This document shows, piece by piece, positions 8,094 through 18,241 of a stretch of DNA of 64,000 bases; the stretch's first letter is position 1, and the number at the start of each line of letters is the position of its first letter. The notes beneath the pieces were generated by a model. The model made no database searches. It saw nothing but the letters and a program-made list of their open reading frames with translations, and was not told where the DNA came from. Position numbers and translations under genes: made by a program. This DNA comes from Actinokineospora xionganensis (GTDB lineage Bacteria; Actinomycetota; Actinomycetes; Mycobacteriales; Pseudonocardiaceae), in assembly GCF_014323725.1 (NCBI RefSeq), contig NZ_JABVED010000006.1:186001-250000 (forward strand). The letters are read 5' to 3'.

Positions 8094-10906
8094 GCGCGTT
8101 CGCCGTCGGATCGTTGGTTCGAGCTCGAGGACGGGACTGGGTCGTTCTGCCTGATTCGGACCCGGACCTGCTGGTAGTCCGCCCGCTCGGGGGCACCGAC
8201 GATGAGATCGCGGGGATCCTCACCGCAGTGGAGCCGGTCGCGCACGCGACCTTCCCAGCACCCGATCCGGCTGACGCGGGCAACGCGGTGAGCGCCGGTC
8301 TGCTGCGCACCGCCTTGCAGGTTGGGTTTCGCTCCACAGCGGGCCCGTTCCGCTCGGTCGCGGGCATCGCGGTGGAGCCACGCCCCTATCAGCTGGTGCC
8401 ACTGCTGATGGCCTTGCGTCAGGACGTCGTGCGGCTGTTGATCGCCGATGACGTGGGCATCGGCAAGACCATCGAGGCGTCCCTCATCGCCGCCGAGCTG
8501 ATGGCCCAGGGCAGCGCGCGCGGGTTGACCGTGCTCTGCAGTCCGGCGCTGGCCGAACAATGGCAGGCGGAGCTGAGCGCGAAGTTCCGTATCGACGCCG
8601 AACTGGTGCTGTCCAGCACGGTCAAGCGGCTGGAGCGCGGCCTGTTCGACGACCAATCGATCTTCGACCGCTACCCGTACACGGTGGTGTCCACCGATTT
8701 CATCAAGTCCACGAAATACCGCGACCGCTTCGCCCAGACCTGCCCTGACCTGGTCATCGTGGATGAGGCCCACACATGCGTGGCGGACGGATCGACCAGC
8801 AGCGGCCGGACGCTGCGTTATGACCTATTGCGCAAGCTGGCGGCCGACCCGCAGCGGCACATGCTCCTGGTCACCGCGACCCCGCACAGCGGTAAGGACG
8901 AGGGGTTCCGCAACCTGATCGGCTTGCTGGACTCTGGTCTGGCCACTGTCGACCTGGGCACCAGTGCGGGTCGGGAGCGTCTGGCCAAGCACATGGTCCA
9001 GCGCCGTCGCGCCCACATCCGCAAGTTCTTGGAAGACACCCCGTTTCCCTCTGATCGCCTGACCCAGGAGCACAAGTACTACCTGGGCGAGGACTACGCG
9101 AAGCTGTTCCAGTCCGTGCTCGCCTACGCTCGCGAGACCGTCAAAGACTCCACAGGTGGGCAAGTACGGCAGCGTGTCCGCTACTGGTCGGCCCTGGCCC
9201 TGCTCCGCGCGTTGGCTTCATCTCCGAAGGCCGCGGCGGCGACGTTGGAGACGCGGGCGCGGGCCATGGGCGCGGAGACTCCTGAGGAAGCCGACCGGTT
9301 GGGTAGGGCGTCGGTCCTTGACCTCGCCGAGGACGAAGCCGCGGAGTCGCTCGACAGCGTCGCGGGCGCGGACGACGCCCCCGAGGGCCGCAATCCCGAA
9401 CGGGAGCGGCTGCTTCGCTTCGCCAGGGCAGCCAAAAGCCTTGATCCTGCGGCGGATGCGAAGCTCACGAAGCTCGCCGAGGTTGTGCAGAGCCTCCTGG
9501 GTGATGGTTACGACCCGGTGGTGTTCTGCCGGTTCATCGACACCGCCGAGTATGTCGCCGAGAACCTACGTGGCTTACTGGGCAAGACCGCGGCGGTCGG
9601 CTGCGTGACTGGCACTCTGCCGCCATCGGACCGTGAGGCTCGCATCTCAGAGTTGACCTCGACTCCACGCAGGCATGTGCTTGTCGCGACCGACTGCCTG
9701 TCCGAGGGCGTGAACCTCCAGGAGCATTTCCAGGCGGTCGTGCACTACGACCTGGCATGGAACCCGACGCGGCACGAGCAGCGGGAGGGCCGGGTCGACC
9801 GATTCGGCCAGCCCTACGACCACGTGCGGGCCGTGACGATCAGCGGTGGCGACAATCAGATCGACGAGATCGTGATGAAGGTGCTGATCCGCAAGCACAA
9901 CGAGATCCGCAAGCAGCTCGGCATCAGTGTCCCGGTGCCGGACTCGGCCAACAACGTGGTCGAGGCGGTCTTGGAGGAACTGTTGGTCGCGCAGCCGGCG
10001 GCGGAGCAGGGTGCGCTGTTCGCGTTGAGGAAGCAGACCGACCTGCACGCGGAGTGGGACAGCTACGCGAGCAAGGAGAACGCGGCGCTGACGAAGTTCG
10101 CACAATCGGGGATCAAGCCAGACGATGTGGCTCGCGAGTTGGCTGAGGTGCGCGCCAGCATGGGGTCGGCAGCTGATGTGGAGGGGTTCACCCGGGAGTC
10201 GCTGGAGATCCTGGGTGCCTCCCCGACTGAGCGGCCCTACGGCTTCGACGCGATCACCGCCACGCTGCCCGCCGGTCTCCGCGACGCCCTGCCACCGGGG
10301 CGACCGAGCGCGCTTCCGTTCCATCGCGATCTTCCAGTGCCCCGCAAGCACGCCCACCTGGACCGGACCGACCCGAGCGTGGCCGCCGTCGCTCGATACG
10401 TTCTGGACAGCGCGCTCGACCAGAAGATGCCCGGTCCCCGTCCGGCCCGGCGATGTGGGGTGTTGCGCACCGATGCGGTGACCAAGCGGACGACCCTGCT
10501 GCTGGTCCGTTTCCGCCTGCACCTGACGTTGCCCGCGCGTGACGGCAAACGACCTCTGGTGGCCGAGGAGGCCAGGGTGCTCGCGTTCCGAGGGAGACCG
10601 ACCGAACCGGACTGGCTGACCCCGGAAGAAGTTGATCTCGTGCTGACCGGGACACCGTCCGGGAACGTCTCACCGGACCTCGCCCGCGACGACGTCGAGC
10701 GGGCGGTCACCCAACTCGAGCCCCTCATGCCGCACCTCGACGCGGCGGCCGAAGCGATGGCGGCTCAATTGCACGAGTCGCATGTGCGGGTCCGGCAGGC
10801 GACCAGACAGGCAGGCACTTCCAAGATCGATGTGCGGGCGAACACCCCGGTCGATGTGCTGGGCGTCTACATCTATCTTCCCGCCGTGGCCGGGGGTGCC
10901 CGATGA
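8090..10906 (+). CDS. SNF2/HepA-like helicase (DrmD-like)
   Basis: A 938-aa two-lobe SNF2-type ATPase. Motif I lies around G123-K126 in ADDVGIGKTIEA, DEAH is at 225-228, TATPHSG is motif III, and lobe 2 ends in QREGRVDRFGQ (motif VI). About 350 C-terminal residues beyond the motor show no motif I recognise. The arrangement and its position next to a DUF1998 helicase and an adenine methyltransferase match DrmD of class 1 DISARM, although HepA/RapA-like proteins share the motor. It starts with GTG overlapping the previous stop (GTGA) and ends in an ATGA overlap with the methyltransferase gene. It is expected to move along DNA and work with the neighbouring proteins in recognising unmodified phage DNA; this is inferred from context. 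Confidence 0.82.
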   Translation: MSAFAVGSLVRARGRDWVVLPDSDPDLLVVRPLGGTDDEIAGILTAVEPVAHATFPAPDPADAGNAVSAGLLRTALQVGFRSTAGPFRSVAGIAVEPRPYQLVPLLMALRQDVVRLLIADDVGIGKTIEASLIAAELMAQGSARGLTVLCSPALAEQWQAELSAKFRIDAELVLSSTVKRLERGLFDDQSIFDRYPYTVVSTDFIKSTKYRDRFAQTCPDLVIVDEAHTCVADGSTSSGRTLRYDLLRKLAADPQRHMLLVTATPHSGKDEGFRNLIGLLDSGLATVDLGTSAGRERLAKHMVQRRRAHIRKFLEDTPFPSDRLTQEHKYYLGEDYAKLFQSVLAYARETVKDSTGGQVRQRVRYWSALALLRALASSPKAAAATLETRARAMGAETPEEADRLGRASVLDLAEDEAAESLDSVAGADDAPEGRNPERERLLRFARAAKSLDPAADAKLTKLAEVVQSLLGDGYDPVVFCRFIDTAEYVAENLRGLLGKTAAVGCVTGTLPPSDREARISELTSTPRRHVLVATDCLSEGVNLQEHFQAVVHYDLAWNPTRHEQREGRVDRFGQPYDHVRAVTISGGDNQIDEIVMKVLIRKHNEIRKQLGISVPVPDSANNVVEAVLEELLVAQPAAEQGALFALRKQTDLHAEWDSYASKENAALTKFAQSGIKPDDVARELAEVRASMGSAADVEGFTRESLEILGASPTERPYGFDAITATLPAGLRDALPPGRPSALPFHRDLPVPRKHAHLDRTDPSVAAVARYVLDSALDQKMPGPRPARRCGVLRTDAVTKRTTLLLVRFRLHLTLPARDGKRPLVAEEARVLAFRGRPTEPDWLTPEEVDLVLTGTPSGNVSPDLARDDVERAVTQLEPLMPHLDAAAEAMAAQLHESHVRVRQATRQAGTSKIDVRANTPVDVLGVYIYLPAVAGGAR

Positions 10907-13900
10907 GCCGGTCGCCGTTTCCGTCCGTACGGGTCTCGGGCTCGTTGCTCCCTGCCGAGTTGTTCAGCCGAGTGTTGGACGACGCCACACTCGCGGGCCG
11001 AGATCCTGAGGACTACAGCTTCGGCGCGCGCAAGACGGTCCGCGAGGCGGCGGCCCGCGCCTTCGACGATCTGGGCACCGAGTGGCAGGCGTTCACTCGT
11101 AACCGCGAGCGCGGCAAGGGAAGCGCCCGCGACTGGCTTCGGGCGCTGTTCGGGGAACTTGGCTACGGGATCCTGGAGACGAGCAGCGGGATCACCATCG
11201 CGGACAAGACCTACAAGGTCACCCATCTGTGGCACCACGTGCCGATGCATCTGCTGCCGTGGGCAACGGATCTGGACCACAAGACCAAGGGCGTGGCGGG
11301 TGCCGCCGACGCGGCGCCACAGTCGATGGTCCAAGAGTTGTTGAATAACTCCGACGCGCACCTGTGGGCCATCGTCTCAAATGGACAGACGCTGCGGCTG
11401 CTGCGGGATTCGCGGGCGCTGGCCGGGTCGGCGTATGTCGAGTTCGACCTGGATCTGATCTTCACCGAACGTCTCTACAGCGACTTCATGGTGCTGTTCC
11501 GGCTGGTCCACGCGTCGCGGTTCGTCGTGGACGGCGAGTCCTTGCCCAAGGACTGTTGGCTCGAGAAGTGGCGCGACACGGCCGTCAAGCAGGGTGAACG
11601 TGCCCGGGAACGCCTCCGTGTGGGCGTCAGGGACGCGATCACTACTCTCGGCACCGGTTTCCTGCGCCATCCCGCGAACAGTGAGCTGCGCGCCGCCCTG
11701 GCGTCCGGCGCACTCGGGCGGTTCGACTACAAGAGATCCGTGCTGCGGCTGGTGTACCGGCTGCTGTTCTGGTTCGTGGCCGAGGATCGGGATGTGCTGC
11801 TCGACCCGGAGGCCCCACTGGCCGCGCGCGAGCGATATGCCCGGTACTTCTCGGCGCGCAAGCTGCGGGAACGCGCACGGCGCGGCGGTGCGGACCACCA
11901 CGAGGATCTGTGGGACGCCGTACGACTCGTGTTCGACGCGCTCGGCACCGAACAAGGACAGGCCGCGCTGGCTCTTCCGGGCATCGGTGGCCTGTTCGAA
12001 CGCATCACCCGCGACGCCGCCGGTGAGCTGATCGACCCATCTCTGCCGGACGAACTCGACGCGCCGCTGGAAGGACTGCGGTTGTCGAACGCGGCCGTGA
12101 TCGAGGCACTGCGATCGCTGGCCGTTATCGAGTCGGACGGGAACCGGCGGCCCGTGGACTTCCAGAACCTGGACTCGGAGGAATTGGGCAGCGTCTACGA
12201 GTCGCTGCTGGAGTTGGACCCGGTGTACGACCTGTCCGAGCAGACCTTCGCGTTGCAAGCCGCGGCGGGCAACGAACGCAAGACGACGGGGTCGTACTAC
12301 ACGCCGTCGTCGCTCACGGAAGCGTTGCTGGACAGCGCTTTGGACCCGATGCTGGACGAGGCCGCGACGAGCGCCACGGACGACGCGGGCCGGATCGAGG
12401 CGCTGCTGCGAGTGACGGTGTGCGACCCGGCTTGTGGATCCGGGCACTTCCTCGTCGCGGCGGCCCGACGGATCGCGCGACGGGTCGCGCAGTTGCGCAG
12501 CGGCGAGAACGAGCCGTCGCCCACCATCGTGCGGCACGCGATGCGGGAGGTCGTATCGCGATGCATCTACGGCGTGGACATCAACGAGACGGCGGCCGAG
12601 CTGGCGAAGGTGTCACTGTGGCTGGAGTCGGTGGAGCCGGGCAAGCCGCTGCCGTTCCTGGACGCGAACATCCGCGTCGGGAACTCCCTGCTGGGCACGA
12701 CTCCCGCGCTGATCGAGAAGGGCATCCCAAAGGAGGCATTCAAGCCCCTGACGGGCGACGACAAGGACGCGGCCAAGGCGATCGTCAAGCTCAACGCGAA
12801 GGAACTCGGCGGCCAGGTCGACATGTTCACCTTCGGTGGCGCGGAGATGACCAACGAGGCAATCGCCCAGCACACAGCGGAGTTGGTGGCGGCCCTGCCG
12901 GGCGAACTGGTCGACGTCTATGCGCAGCGGCGACGGCTTCGCCAGATCGACGAGGAACGCCTTGGCGCCAAGCGGAAGGCGGACGCTTGGTGCGCGGCGT
13001 TCGTGCAGCCGATGGACGACGATCACAAACTGCACCCGATCACCGAGGGCACCCTGCTCTGGATTGGGGAGGGCGCGGAGAACCTGGTCCAGAGCCAGAC
13101 GCTGGTGACTGTGGAGCAGTTGACACGGGACTACCGGTTCTTCCACTGGCATGTGGAGTTCCCCCATATCTTCGAGGTCCCCGAAGGTGGCGTGGACAGC
13201 GACACCGGTTGGCGAGGCGGGTTCACCTGCGTGCTCGGCAACCCGCCGTGGGAGCGGGTGAAGCTGCAGGAACAGGAGTTTTTCGCCGCTCGGCACCCGA
13301 AGATCGCCCAAGCCAAGAACGCCGCTGCCCGGAAGAAGGCAATCGCCGCGCTGGAACACAGCGACGACGAGCTGGACAAGAAGCTGTTCAAAGATTTCCG
13401 GACCGAGTTGCGGGTCGCCGATGGGTGGAGCCACCTGCTGCGGGAGACCGGCAGGTATCCGCTGACCGGGCGCGGGGACATCAACACCTATGCCGTGTTC
13501 GCCGAAACGGGCCGCACGATCCTGGCCCCACGCGCGCGGGTCGGGATGGTCCTGCCGACTGGTATCGCCACCGACGCGACGACCCAGTACTTCTTCAAGG
13601 ACCTCGTCACCACCCGCACGCTGGCCTCGATCTACGACTTCGAGAACGAGGAAAAGCTCTTCGTCGATGTCGATCATCGCGTCCGGTTCTGCCTGTGGAC
13701 CAGTGCTGGTAAACGATCCCGGCAGGACCGGATCAACCTGGCCTTCCGCCTTCGCCGGCCGATACAGATCCAGGAGCGGCGGTTCACCCTCACCCCGGAC
13801 GACATCACGCTGCTCAACCCGAACACCGGCACCTGTCCGGTGTTCGACTACAAGCGCAATGCCGAGATCACCTTGGCGATCTACCGCCACGTCGGCCGAG

Positions 13901-14928
13901 TCTTGTGGCGCGAGGAGCCCGACGACAATCCTTGGCAAGTGACTTTCCTGCGGATGCTCGATATGGCCAACGACTCTGGCCTGTTCCGCGACAAGGACAG
14001 CCTCGAAGCGGACGACTGGTCGCTGGACGGCAACGTGTTCGTCCGAGGCGGCGAGCGAATGCTGCCGCTCTACGAAGCGAAAATGGTGCACCACTTCGAT
14101 CACCGACTCGGCACCTACGACGGCCAGACCGAGGCCCAGTCCAAGATGGGCACCCTCCCACGCCTCACCGCCGAGCAGAAGGATGACCCGTCGTTCGCTG
14201 TGCTCCCGCGCTACTGGGTACCAGAGAAGGAAGTTACCGATCGCCTAGCCCGAAAGTCCTGGGACAAGGACTGGCTACTCGGCTGGCGCGACATCTGCCG
14301 CAGCTCCGACACTCGAACTCTCATCGCCAGCGCCTTCCCGGTCGCCGCCATCGGGCACACCTTCCCCTTGATAACGTCAATCTCTTCACGCCCGATCTGC
14401 CTGTATGCGAACCTGTCGTCCATCGTCGCCGACTACGTCGCCCGGCAGAAGATGGCTGGCACGCACCTCACATATGGCTACATGAACCAACTGCCCGTCC
14501 TCCCTCCAGTGAGCTACAGCGCAACTTGCGGATGGGACCAGAGCACGATTCGCGAGCAGTGGGTCGCTGATCGTGTGATCGAACTGTCGTACACCACCTA
14601 CGACATGGCGGGATTCGCGCGGGATCACGGGGACGAAGGCGGGCCGTTTCGGTGGAATGAGGGGCGGCGGTTCTGGTTGCGGGCCGAGCTCGACGCGGCC
14701 TATTTCCACCTCCACGGCGTGCCGCGCGACGACGTGGACTACATCATGGACACGTTCCGCGCGTTCAAGAACAACGACCCCGACCGCTTCACCCGCACCA
14801 AGACCGCCATCCTCGACATCTACGACGCCATGGCCAAGGCGATCGAGTCCGGTGAGCCCTACCGGACCATGCTCGATCCGCCGCCCGGTCAGGGCGACCG
14901 CCACCCGGCCAAGACCGAGAAGGGCTGA
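10903..14928 (+). CDS. Eco57I/PglX-type N6-adenine DNA methyltransferase (DrmMI-like)
   Basis: A 1341-aa protein with a class I SAM site D508PACGSGHFL and the catalytic N780PPW783 of gamma-type N6-adenine methyltransferases. The N-terminal ~480 residues and the C-terminal target-recognition region are long, as in BREX PglX, DISARM DrmMI and Eco57I-like single-chain enzymes. I see no convincing PD-(D/E)XK nuclease motif in it, so I call it a modification enzyme only. Host protection by adenine methylation would let the associated helicases and McrBC spare self DNA. It overlaps the helicase upstream (ATGA) and is followed 2 nt later by the McrB-like gene. The subfamily (DrmMI versus PglX-like) cannot be decided by eye. 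Confidence 0.85.
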   Translation: MSRSPFPSVRVSGSLLPAELFSRVLDDATLAGRDPEDYSFGARKTVREAAARAFDDLGTEWQAFTRNRERGKGSARDWLRALFGELGYGILETSSGITIADKTYKVTHLWHHVPMHLLPWATDLDHKTKGVAGAADAAPQSMVQELLNNSDAHLWAIVSNGQTLRLLRDSRALAGSAYVEFDLDLIFTERLYSDFMVLFRLVHASRFVVDGESLPKDCWLEKWRDTAVKQGERARERLRVGVRDAITTLGTGFLRHPANSELRAALASGALGRFDYKRSVLRLVYRLLFWFVAEDRDVLLDPEAPLAARERYARYFSARKLRERARRGGADHHEDLWDAVRLVFDALGTEQGQAALALPGIGGLFERITRDAAGELIDPSLPDELDAPLEGLRLSNAAVIEALRSLAVIESDGNRRPVDFQNLDSEELGSVYESLLELDPVYDLSEQTFALQAAAGNERKTTGSYYTPSSLTEALLDSALDPMLDEAATSATDDAGRIEALLRVTVCDPACGSGHFLVAAARRIARRVAQLRSGENEPSPTIVRHAMREVVSRCIYGVDINETAAELAKVSLWLESVEPGKPLPFLDANIRVGNSLLGTTPALIEKGIPKEAFKPLTGDDKDAAKAIVKLNAKELGGQVDMFTFGGAEMTNEAIAQHTAELVAALPGELVDVYAQRRRLRQIDEERLGAKRKADAWCAAFVQPMDDDHKLHPITEGTLLWIGEGAENLVQSQTLVTVEQLTRDYRFFHWHVEFPHIFEVPEGGVDSDTGWRGGFTCVLGNPPWERVKLQEQEFFAARHPKIAQAKNAAARKKAIAALEHSDDELDKKLFKDFRTELRVADGWSHLLRETGRYPLTGRGDINTYAVFAETGRTILAPRARVGMVLPTGIATDATTQYFFKDLVTTRTLASIYDFENEEKLFVDVDHRVRFCLWTSAGKRSRQDRINLAFRLRRPIQIQERRFTLTPDDITLLNPNTGTCPVFDYKRNAEITLAIYRHVGRVLWREEPDDNPWQVTFLRMLDMANDSGLFRDKDSLEADDWSLDGNVFVRGGERMLPLYEAKMVHHFDHRLGTYDGQTEAQSKMGTLPRLTAEQKDDPSFAVLPRYWVPEKEVTDRLARKSWDKDWLLGWRDICRSSDTRTLIASAFPVAAIGHTFPLITSISSRPICLYANLSSIVADYVARQKMAGTHLTYGYMNQLPVLPPVSYSATCGWDQSTIREQWVADRVIELSYTTYDMAGFARDHGDEGGPFRWNEGRRFWLRAELDAAYFHLHGVPRDDVDYIMDTFRAFKNNDPDRFTRTKTAILDIYDAMAKAIESGEPYRTMLDPPPGQGDRHPAKTEKG

Positions 14929-14930
14929 GC

Positions 14931-17072
14931 ATGTCGGACACCGTGCGCACACCGCTGCTGCTGCGAGCATGCATGGAGGTGCTGCGCGAGGCCGACGAGC
15001 CGATCCAGGCCAAGGAGGTCGCGGATCGGATCGCGCAGCGTGTGTCGTTGACACCGCACGAACTGGCGGTGATCAACGACACCGGGATGAGGCGGTGGAT
15101 CAATCACCTCCGGTGGCGCACAAGCAAGGCGGCCTCGGCGGGCTGGCTGACCAAACGGGACGGTCTCTGGAGTATCACCCCTGCGGGCGAAGCCGCCATG
15201 GACACCTACGACGCGGACCAGTTCGTTGCCGAGATGGAGCGTCGGTACCAGGAGATCCGCAAACACCGCAAGGCTGCTGTAAAACAACTCAGCGGGGATG
15301 AGCGCAACATCGCCAGGGCACTGTCCGCGGTCGAGGAGGGGGCGTGGACGTCCTTCACGGCACTGGCGTCCCAAGCGAATGTTCCCGTCAAGCATGTGCC
15401 GCACTTTCTGGCGCAGGCCAACCCTGCCCTGCCCGGATCACACCGGGTCCTCAACGAGGACGGCACGCTACTTCCCGACCGCCTGCTGAGCGCGACCTAT
15501 CGCGGCGGAGATATGCGGCGCAAGCTGATGTCGGAGGGCGTCGAGTTCGATGAGGACGGCCATGCCTCACCCACTCAGCGGCTCACCGCCGACGACCTCG
15601 CCGAACGGCTCGCGGAACTCGGGGAGGACGCCGAGCCCACCCCGTCGGCGCGAGCCTGGTTGGTGCGCGGGTCATCGGTGGAAGGCCGTGACCTGGTGCC
15701 GGGTTGGCAGACCGGAGGCTACGTCTCGCTCGCCGGGACAAAGCTCCCCACCATTACCCCGCCAGTCCCCCGCGACGAACTGAAAGCGATCGTCGAGGAC
15801 TCCTACCAGCACATGTCCCACGCGGCTCGCGTGGCTAAGACCGCTGAGTACGACGCCTTCCTCAACCGCATGCGCTCCGGCGACTACCTGCTAACCACCT
15901 CCCAGGGCAAGGCATTCCTCGGGCGTATCACGTCCGACGCGACCTTCGTCCAGTCCGATGACCAACGCTCGAACCTTCGGCGCACGGCGACCTGGTTCAA
16001 CGCCGACCGGCCGATCCCGTACCCAAAACTGGAAGACCCCCTTCCCGCGCGGCTGGCCAGCACAGCCGATGTAGTCGACCTGACAGAGGACATCGCGACG
16101 ATCGAGCAGTTGCTCGCCAAACTCCACGTCGAGATCGAGGAGCCCGCTCCCGCGCCGGAGCGACCACTGGCGTTCCGCGAGGTCGATGACGATCTAGCGA
16201 ATCGCCTGATGATCGGCCGTGGCTGGCTATCGAAGCAGGCCGAGGTGCTGTGGGACCGCCACCAGCTCATCCTCTACGGTCCTCCGGGCACGGGAAAGAC
16301 TTATCTGGCCCAAGAATTGGCCTATCACCTGGCCGGTGACCCGAGCCAAGTGAAGCTGGTCCAGTTCCACCCGTCGTACACCTACGAGGACTTCTTCGAA
16401 GGGTTCCGCCCCGTTCAAGGCAAGGACGGCAAGCTGGCGTTCGACCTGCACCGCGGTCCGTTCCGCAGGCTTGTGGACGCAGCCAGGGAACATTCGTCCG
16501 ACCCATACTTCCTGATCATCGACGAGATCAACCGGGCGAATCTGGCCAAGGTGTTCGGCGAGCTGTATTTCCTGCTGGAGTACCGCAATCGCGCCATCAG
16601 CCTGCTGTACTCCGCCAACGACGAGGACACCTTCCGGCTGCCGAAGAACGTCTTCATCATCGGCACCATGAACACCACCGACCGCTCGATCGCCCTGGTC
16701 GACGCGGCTATGCGGCGCCGGTTCGCCTTCGTGGAACTGCACCCCGCGCAGTCACCCACCGACGTTCTCCTGCGGACCTGGCTCGCCCGGCTCGACGCGG
16801 AAGGACACCTGCACCACAACAAGAACGCCGCTGACCTCCTCGACGCCCTCAACGCGCGGATTGAGGACCGGGACCTGGCCATCGGCCCGTCGTTCCTGAT
16901 GCGCGAGTCGATCTACCGATCCGAGGACGGCCTGAACCGGGTATGGGAGTCGGACATCCTGCCGCTGCTGGCCGAACACCACTACGGCAGCCCGCCCGAA
17001 ATCCTTGACCGCTACCGCCTCGACGCACTGCACAAGGCACCCGCCAACCCACGGCCTGACCCACAGCCATGA
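14931..17072 (+). CDS. mcrB: McrB-like AAA+ GTPase with N-terminal Mrr_N-like winged helix
   Basis: A 713-aa protein. Residues ~1-95 form a winged-helix region resembling Mrr_N, with IQAKEVADRIAQR and NHLRWRTSKAASAGWL segments. Residues ~285-360 hold a short RSGDYLLTTSQGKAFLGRI block that resembles the PUA/EVE-like modified-base readers found in McrB proteins; this second assignment is tentative. The C-terminal AAA+ module has G450PPGTGKT457, LIIDEINRANLAKVFGE and the McrB signature M580NTTDRS with an MRRRF arginine finger. McrB hexamers hydrolyse GTP and drive McrC to cleave DNA. The gene overlaps mcrC (ATGA). It differs from classical E. coli McrB (~459 aa) by the large N-terminal extension, and it sits in an operon with an adenine methyltransferase instead of standing alone. 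Confidence 0.88.
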   Translation: MSDTVRTPLLLRACMEVLREADEPIQAKEVADRIAQRVSLTPHELAVINDTGMRRWINHLRWRTSKAASAGWLTKRDGLWSITPAGEAAMDTYDADQFVAEMERRYQEIRKHRKAAVKQLSGDERNIARALSAVEEGAWTSFTALASQANVPVKHVPHFLAQANPALPGSHRVLNEDGTLLPDRLLSATYRGGDMRRKLMSEGVEFDEDGHASPTQRLTADDLAERLAELGEDAEPTPSARAWLVRGSSVEGRDLVPGWQTGGYVSLAGTKLPTITPPVPRDELKAIVEDSYQHMSHAARVAKTAEYDAFLNRMRSGDYLLTTSQGKAFLGRITSDATFVQSDDQRSNLRRTATWFNADRPIPYPKLEDPLPARLASTADVVDLTEDIATIEQLLAKLHVEIEEPAPAPERPLAFREVDDDLANRLMIGRGWLSKQAEVLWDRHQLILYGPPGTGKTYLAQELAYHLAGDPSQVKLVQFHPSYTYEDFFEGFRPVQGKDGKLAFDLHRGPFRRLVDAAREHSSDPYFLIIDEINRANLAKVFGELYFLLEYRNRAISLLYSANDEDTFRLPKNVFIIGTMNTTDRSIALVDAAMRRRFAFVELHPAQSPTDVLLRTWLARLDAEGHLHHNKNAADLLDALNARIEDRDLAIGPSFLMRESIYRSEDGLNRVWESDILPLLAEHHYGSPPEILDRYRLDALHKAPANPRPDPQP

Positions 17073-18241
17073 TCCTGATCGAGATCGTCGAACTCGGCCG
17101 GACACAGCACCCGCTGACCCCGGAGCAGGGACGCGCGCTCGCGGCTTCCAAGATTGTCTCGGCGGCGCCGTCCGCGCTCGACCCCGGCCTGTGGGACATC
17201 ACGGCCAACGGGAAAGTCGGGGTCGCCCGAGTCGCGGACCTCGAGCTGTGGATCACGCCCAAGCTCCCGATCGACCGGTTGCTGTTCCTGGTGGGCTATG
17301 TGGCCGACCCGAAGGGATGGCAGGACGAGACCGTCAACCTCGACGCCCGCGACGGTCTGATCCCGGCGATCGCCCAAGCCCTGTGGCGACAAACCGAACG
17401 GGCGATCCGGCAGGGCCTGCTCCAGGGGTACAAGACGATCGAGGAAACCTCGTACGTGATGCGCGGGCGGCTGCGTGAGGCCGACCAACTGCGCCGCCAC
17501 CACGGTCGGGTGATCCCGATGGAGTTGCGCCACGATGATTTCACCGTCGATATCCCGGAGAACCAGATCCTGCTGGCCGCTCTCACCCGCATCCTCACCG
17601 TCGCGCGGATCGACCCTGACTCCCGCAGACGCATCGGCCGCCTGCGTGCCCGGTTGGCCGACGTGACCAGCCTGGTTCGCGGGTCTCAGCTACCCACCTG
17701 GCAACCGAGCAGGCTCAACCAGCGCTATGTGCCCGCGCTGCGCCTGGCCGAGTTGGTGTGGCGGGCCACCTCACCGGAGCACACGCCCGGCAGCATCGCC
17801 GCGACCGGCTTCCTGTTCGACCTGCCAAAGATCTTCGAGGACTTCGTCACCGTCGCCGTCTCGGAACGCCTGCACGCGGCCCACGGCGGCTTGGCCCGAC
17901 CCCAGTTCCCGTGCCACCTCGACGACGCCCGGGCCGTGACCATGTACCCGGACCTGGTGTGGATGACCGACAACCGCCCAGCAGCCGTGCTCGACGCGAA
18001 ATACAAGCAGGAGAAGCCGTCGGGCTACCCGAACGCCGACCTCTATCAACTCCTCGCCTACTGCACGACGCTCGGACTGCGTCGTGGACACCTCGTCTAC
18101 GCCAAGGGCAACGCCGACGCGACGACCCATGTCGTCGCGGGGGCGGACGTGAAGATCGTCTGCCACGCGCTCGACCTGAAGCTTCCGCCAGCCGACCTGC
18201 TCGATCAGGTCAACCAGCTCACCGATGCCATCGCCTCATGA
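17069..18241 (+). CDS. mcrC: McrC, PD-(D/E)XK nuclease subunit of the McrBC complex
   Basis: A 390-aa protein of normal McrC length. The N-terminal half contains the beta-rich region that contacts McrB. The C-terminal half holds the nuclease site: D295 in MYPDLVW, then D309-A-K311 in VLDAKYK, which fits PD-Xn-(D/E)-X-K. With McrB it cleaves DNA carrying particular modified bases or, in restriction-linked variants, DNA recognised by partner proteins. It starts inside the mcrB stop codon (ATGA), is the last gene of the five-gene operon and is followed by 319 nt of apparently non-coding DNA. It faces the minus-strand 618-aa gene tail to tail. Confidence 0.9.
   Translation: MILIEIVELGRTQHPLTPEQGRALAASKIVSAAPSALDPGLWDITANGKVGVARVADLELWITPKLPIDRLLFLVGYVADPKGWQDETVNLDARDGLIPAIAQALWRQTERAIRQGLLQGYKTIEETSYVMRGRLREADQLRRHHGRVIPMELRHDDFTVDIPENQILLAALTRILTVARIDPDSRRRIGRLRARLADVTSLVRGSQLPTWQPSRLNQRYVPALRLAELVWRATSPEHTPGSIAATGFLFDLPKIFEDFVTVAVSERLHAAHGGLARPQFPCHLDDARAVTMYPDLVWMTDNRPAAVLDAKYKQEKPSGYPNADLYQLLAYCTTLGLRRGHLVYAKGNADATTHVVAGADVKIVCHALDLKLPPADLLDQVNQLTDAIAS

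Noticed and set aside
2925-18241. Canonical DISARM, Druantia or BREX system
   Set aside because: DrmC, DrmE, DruA-D/H, PglZ and BrxC/L are not found, and McrBC is not part of those sets. I keep only the component-level similarity.
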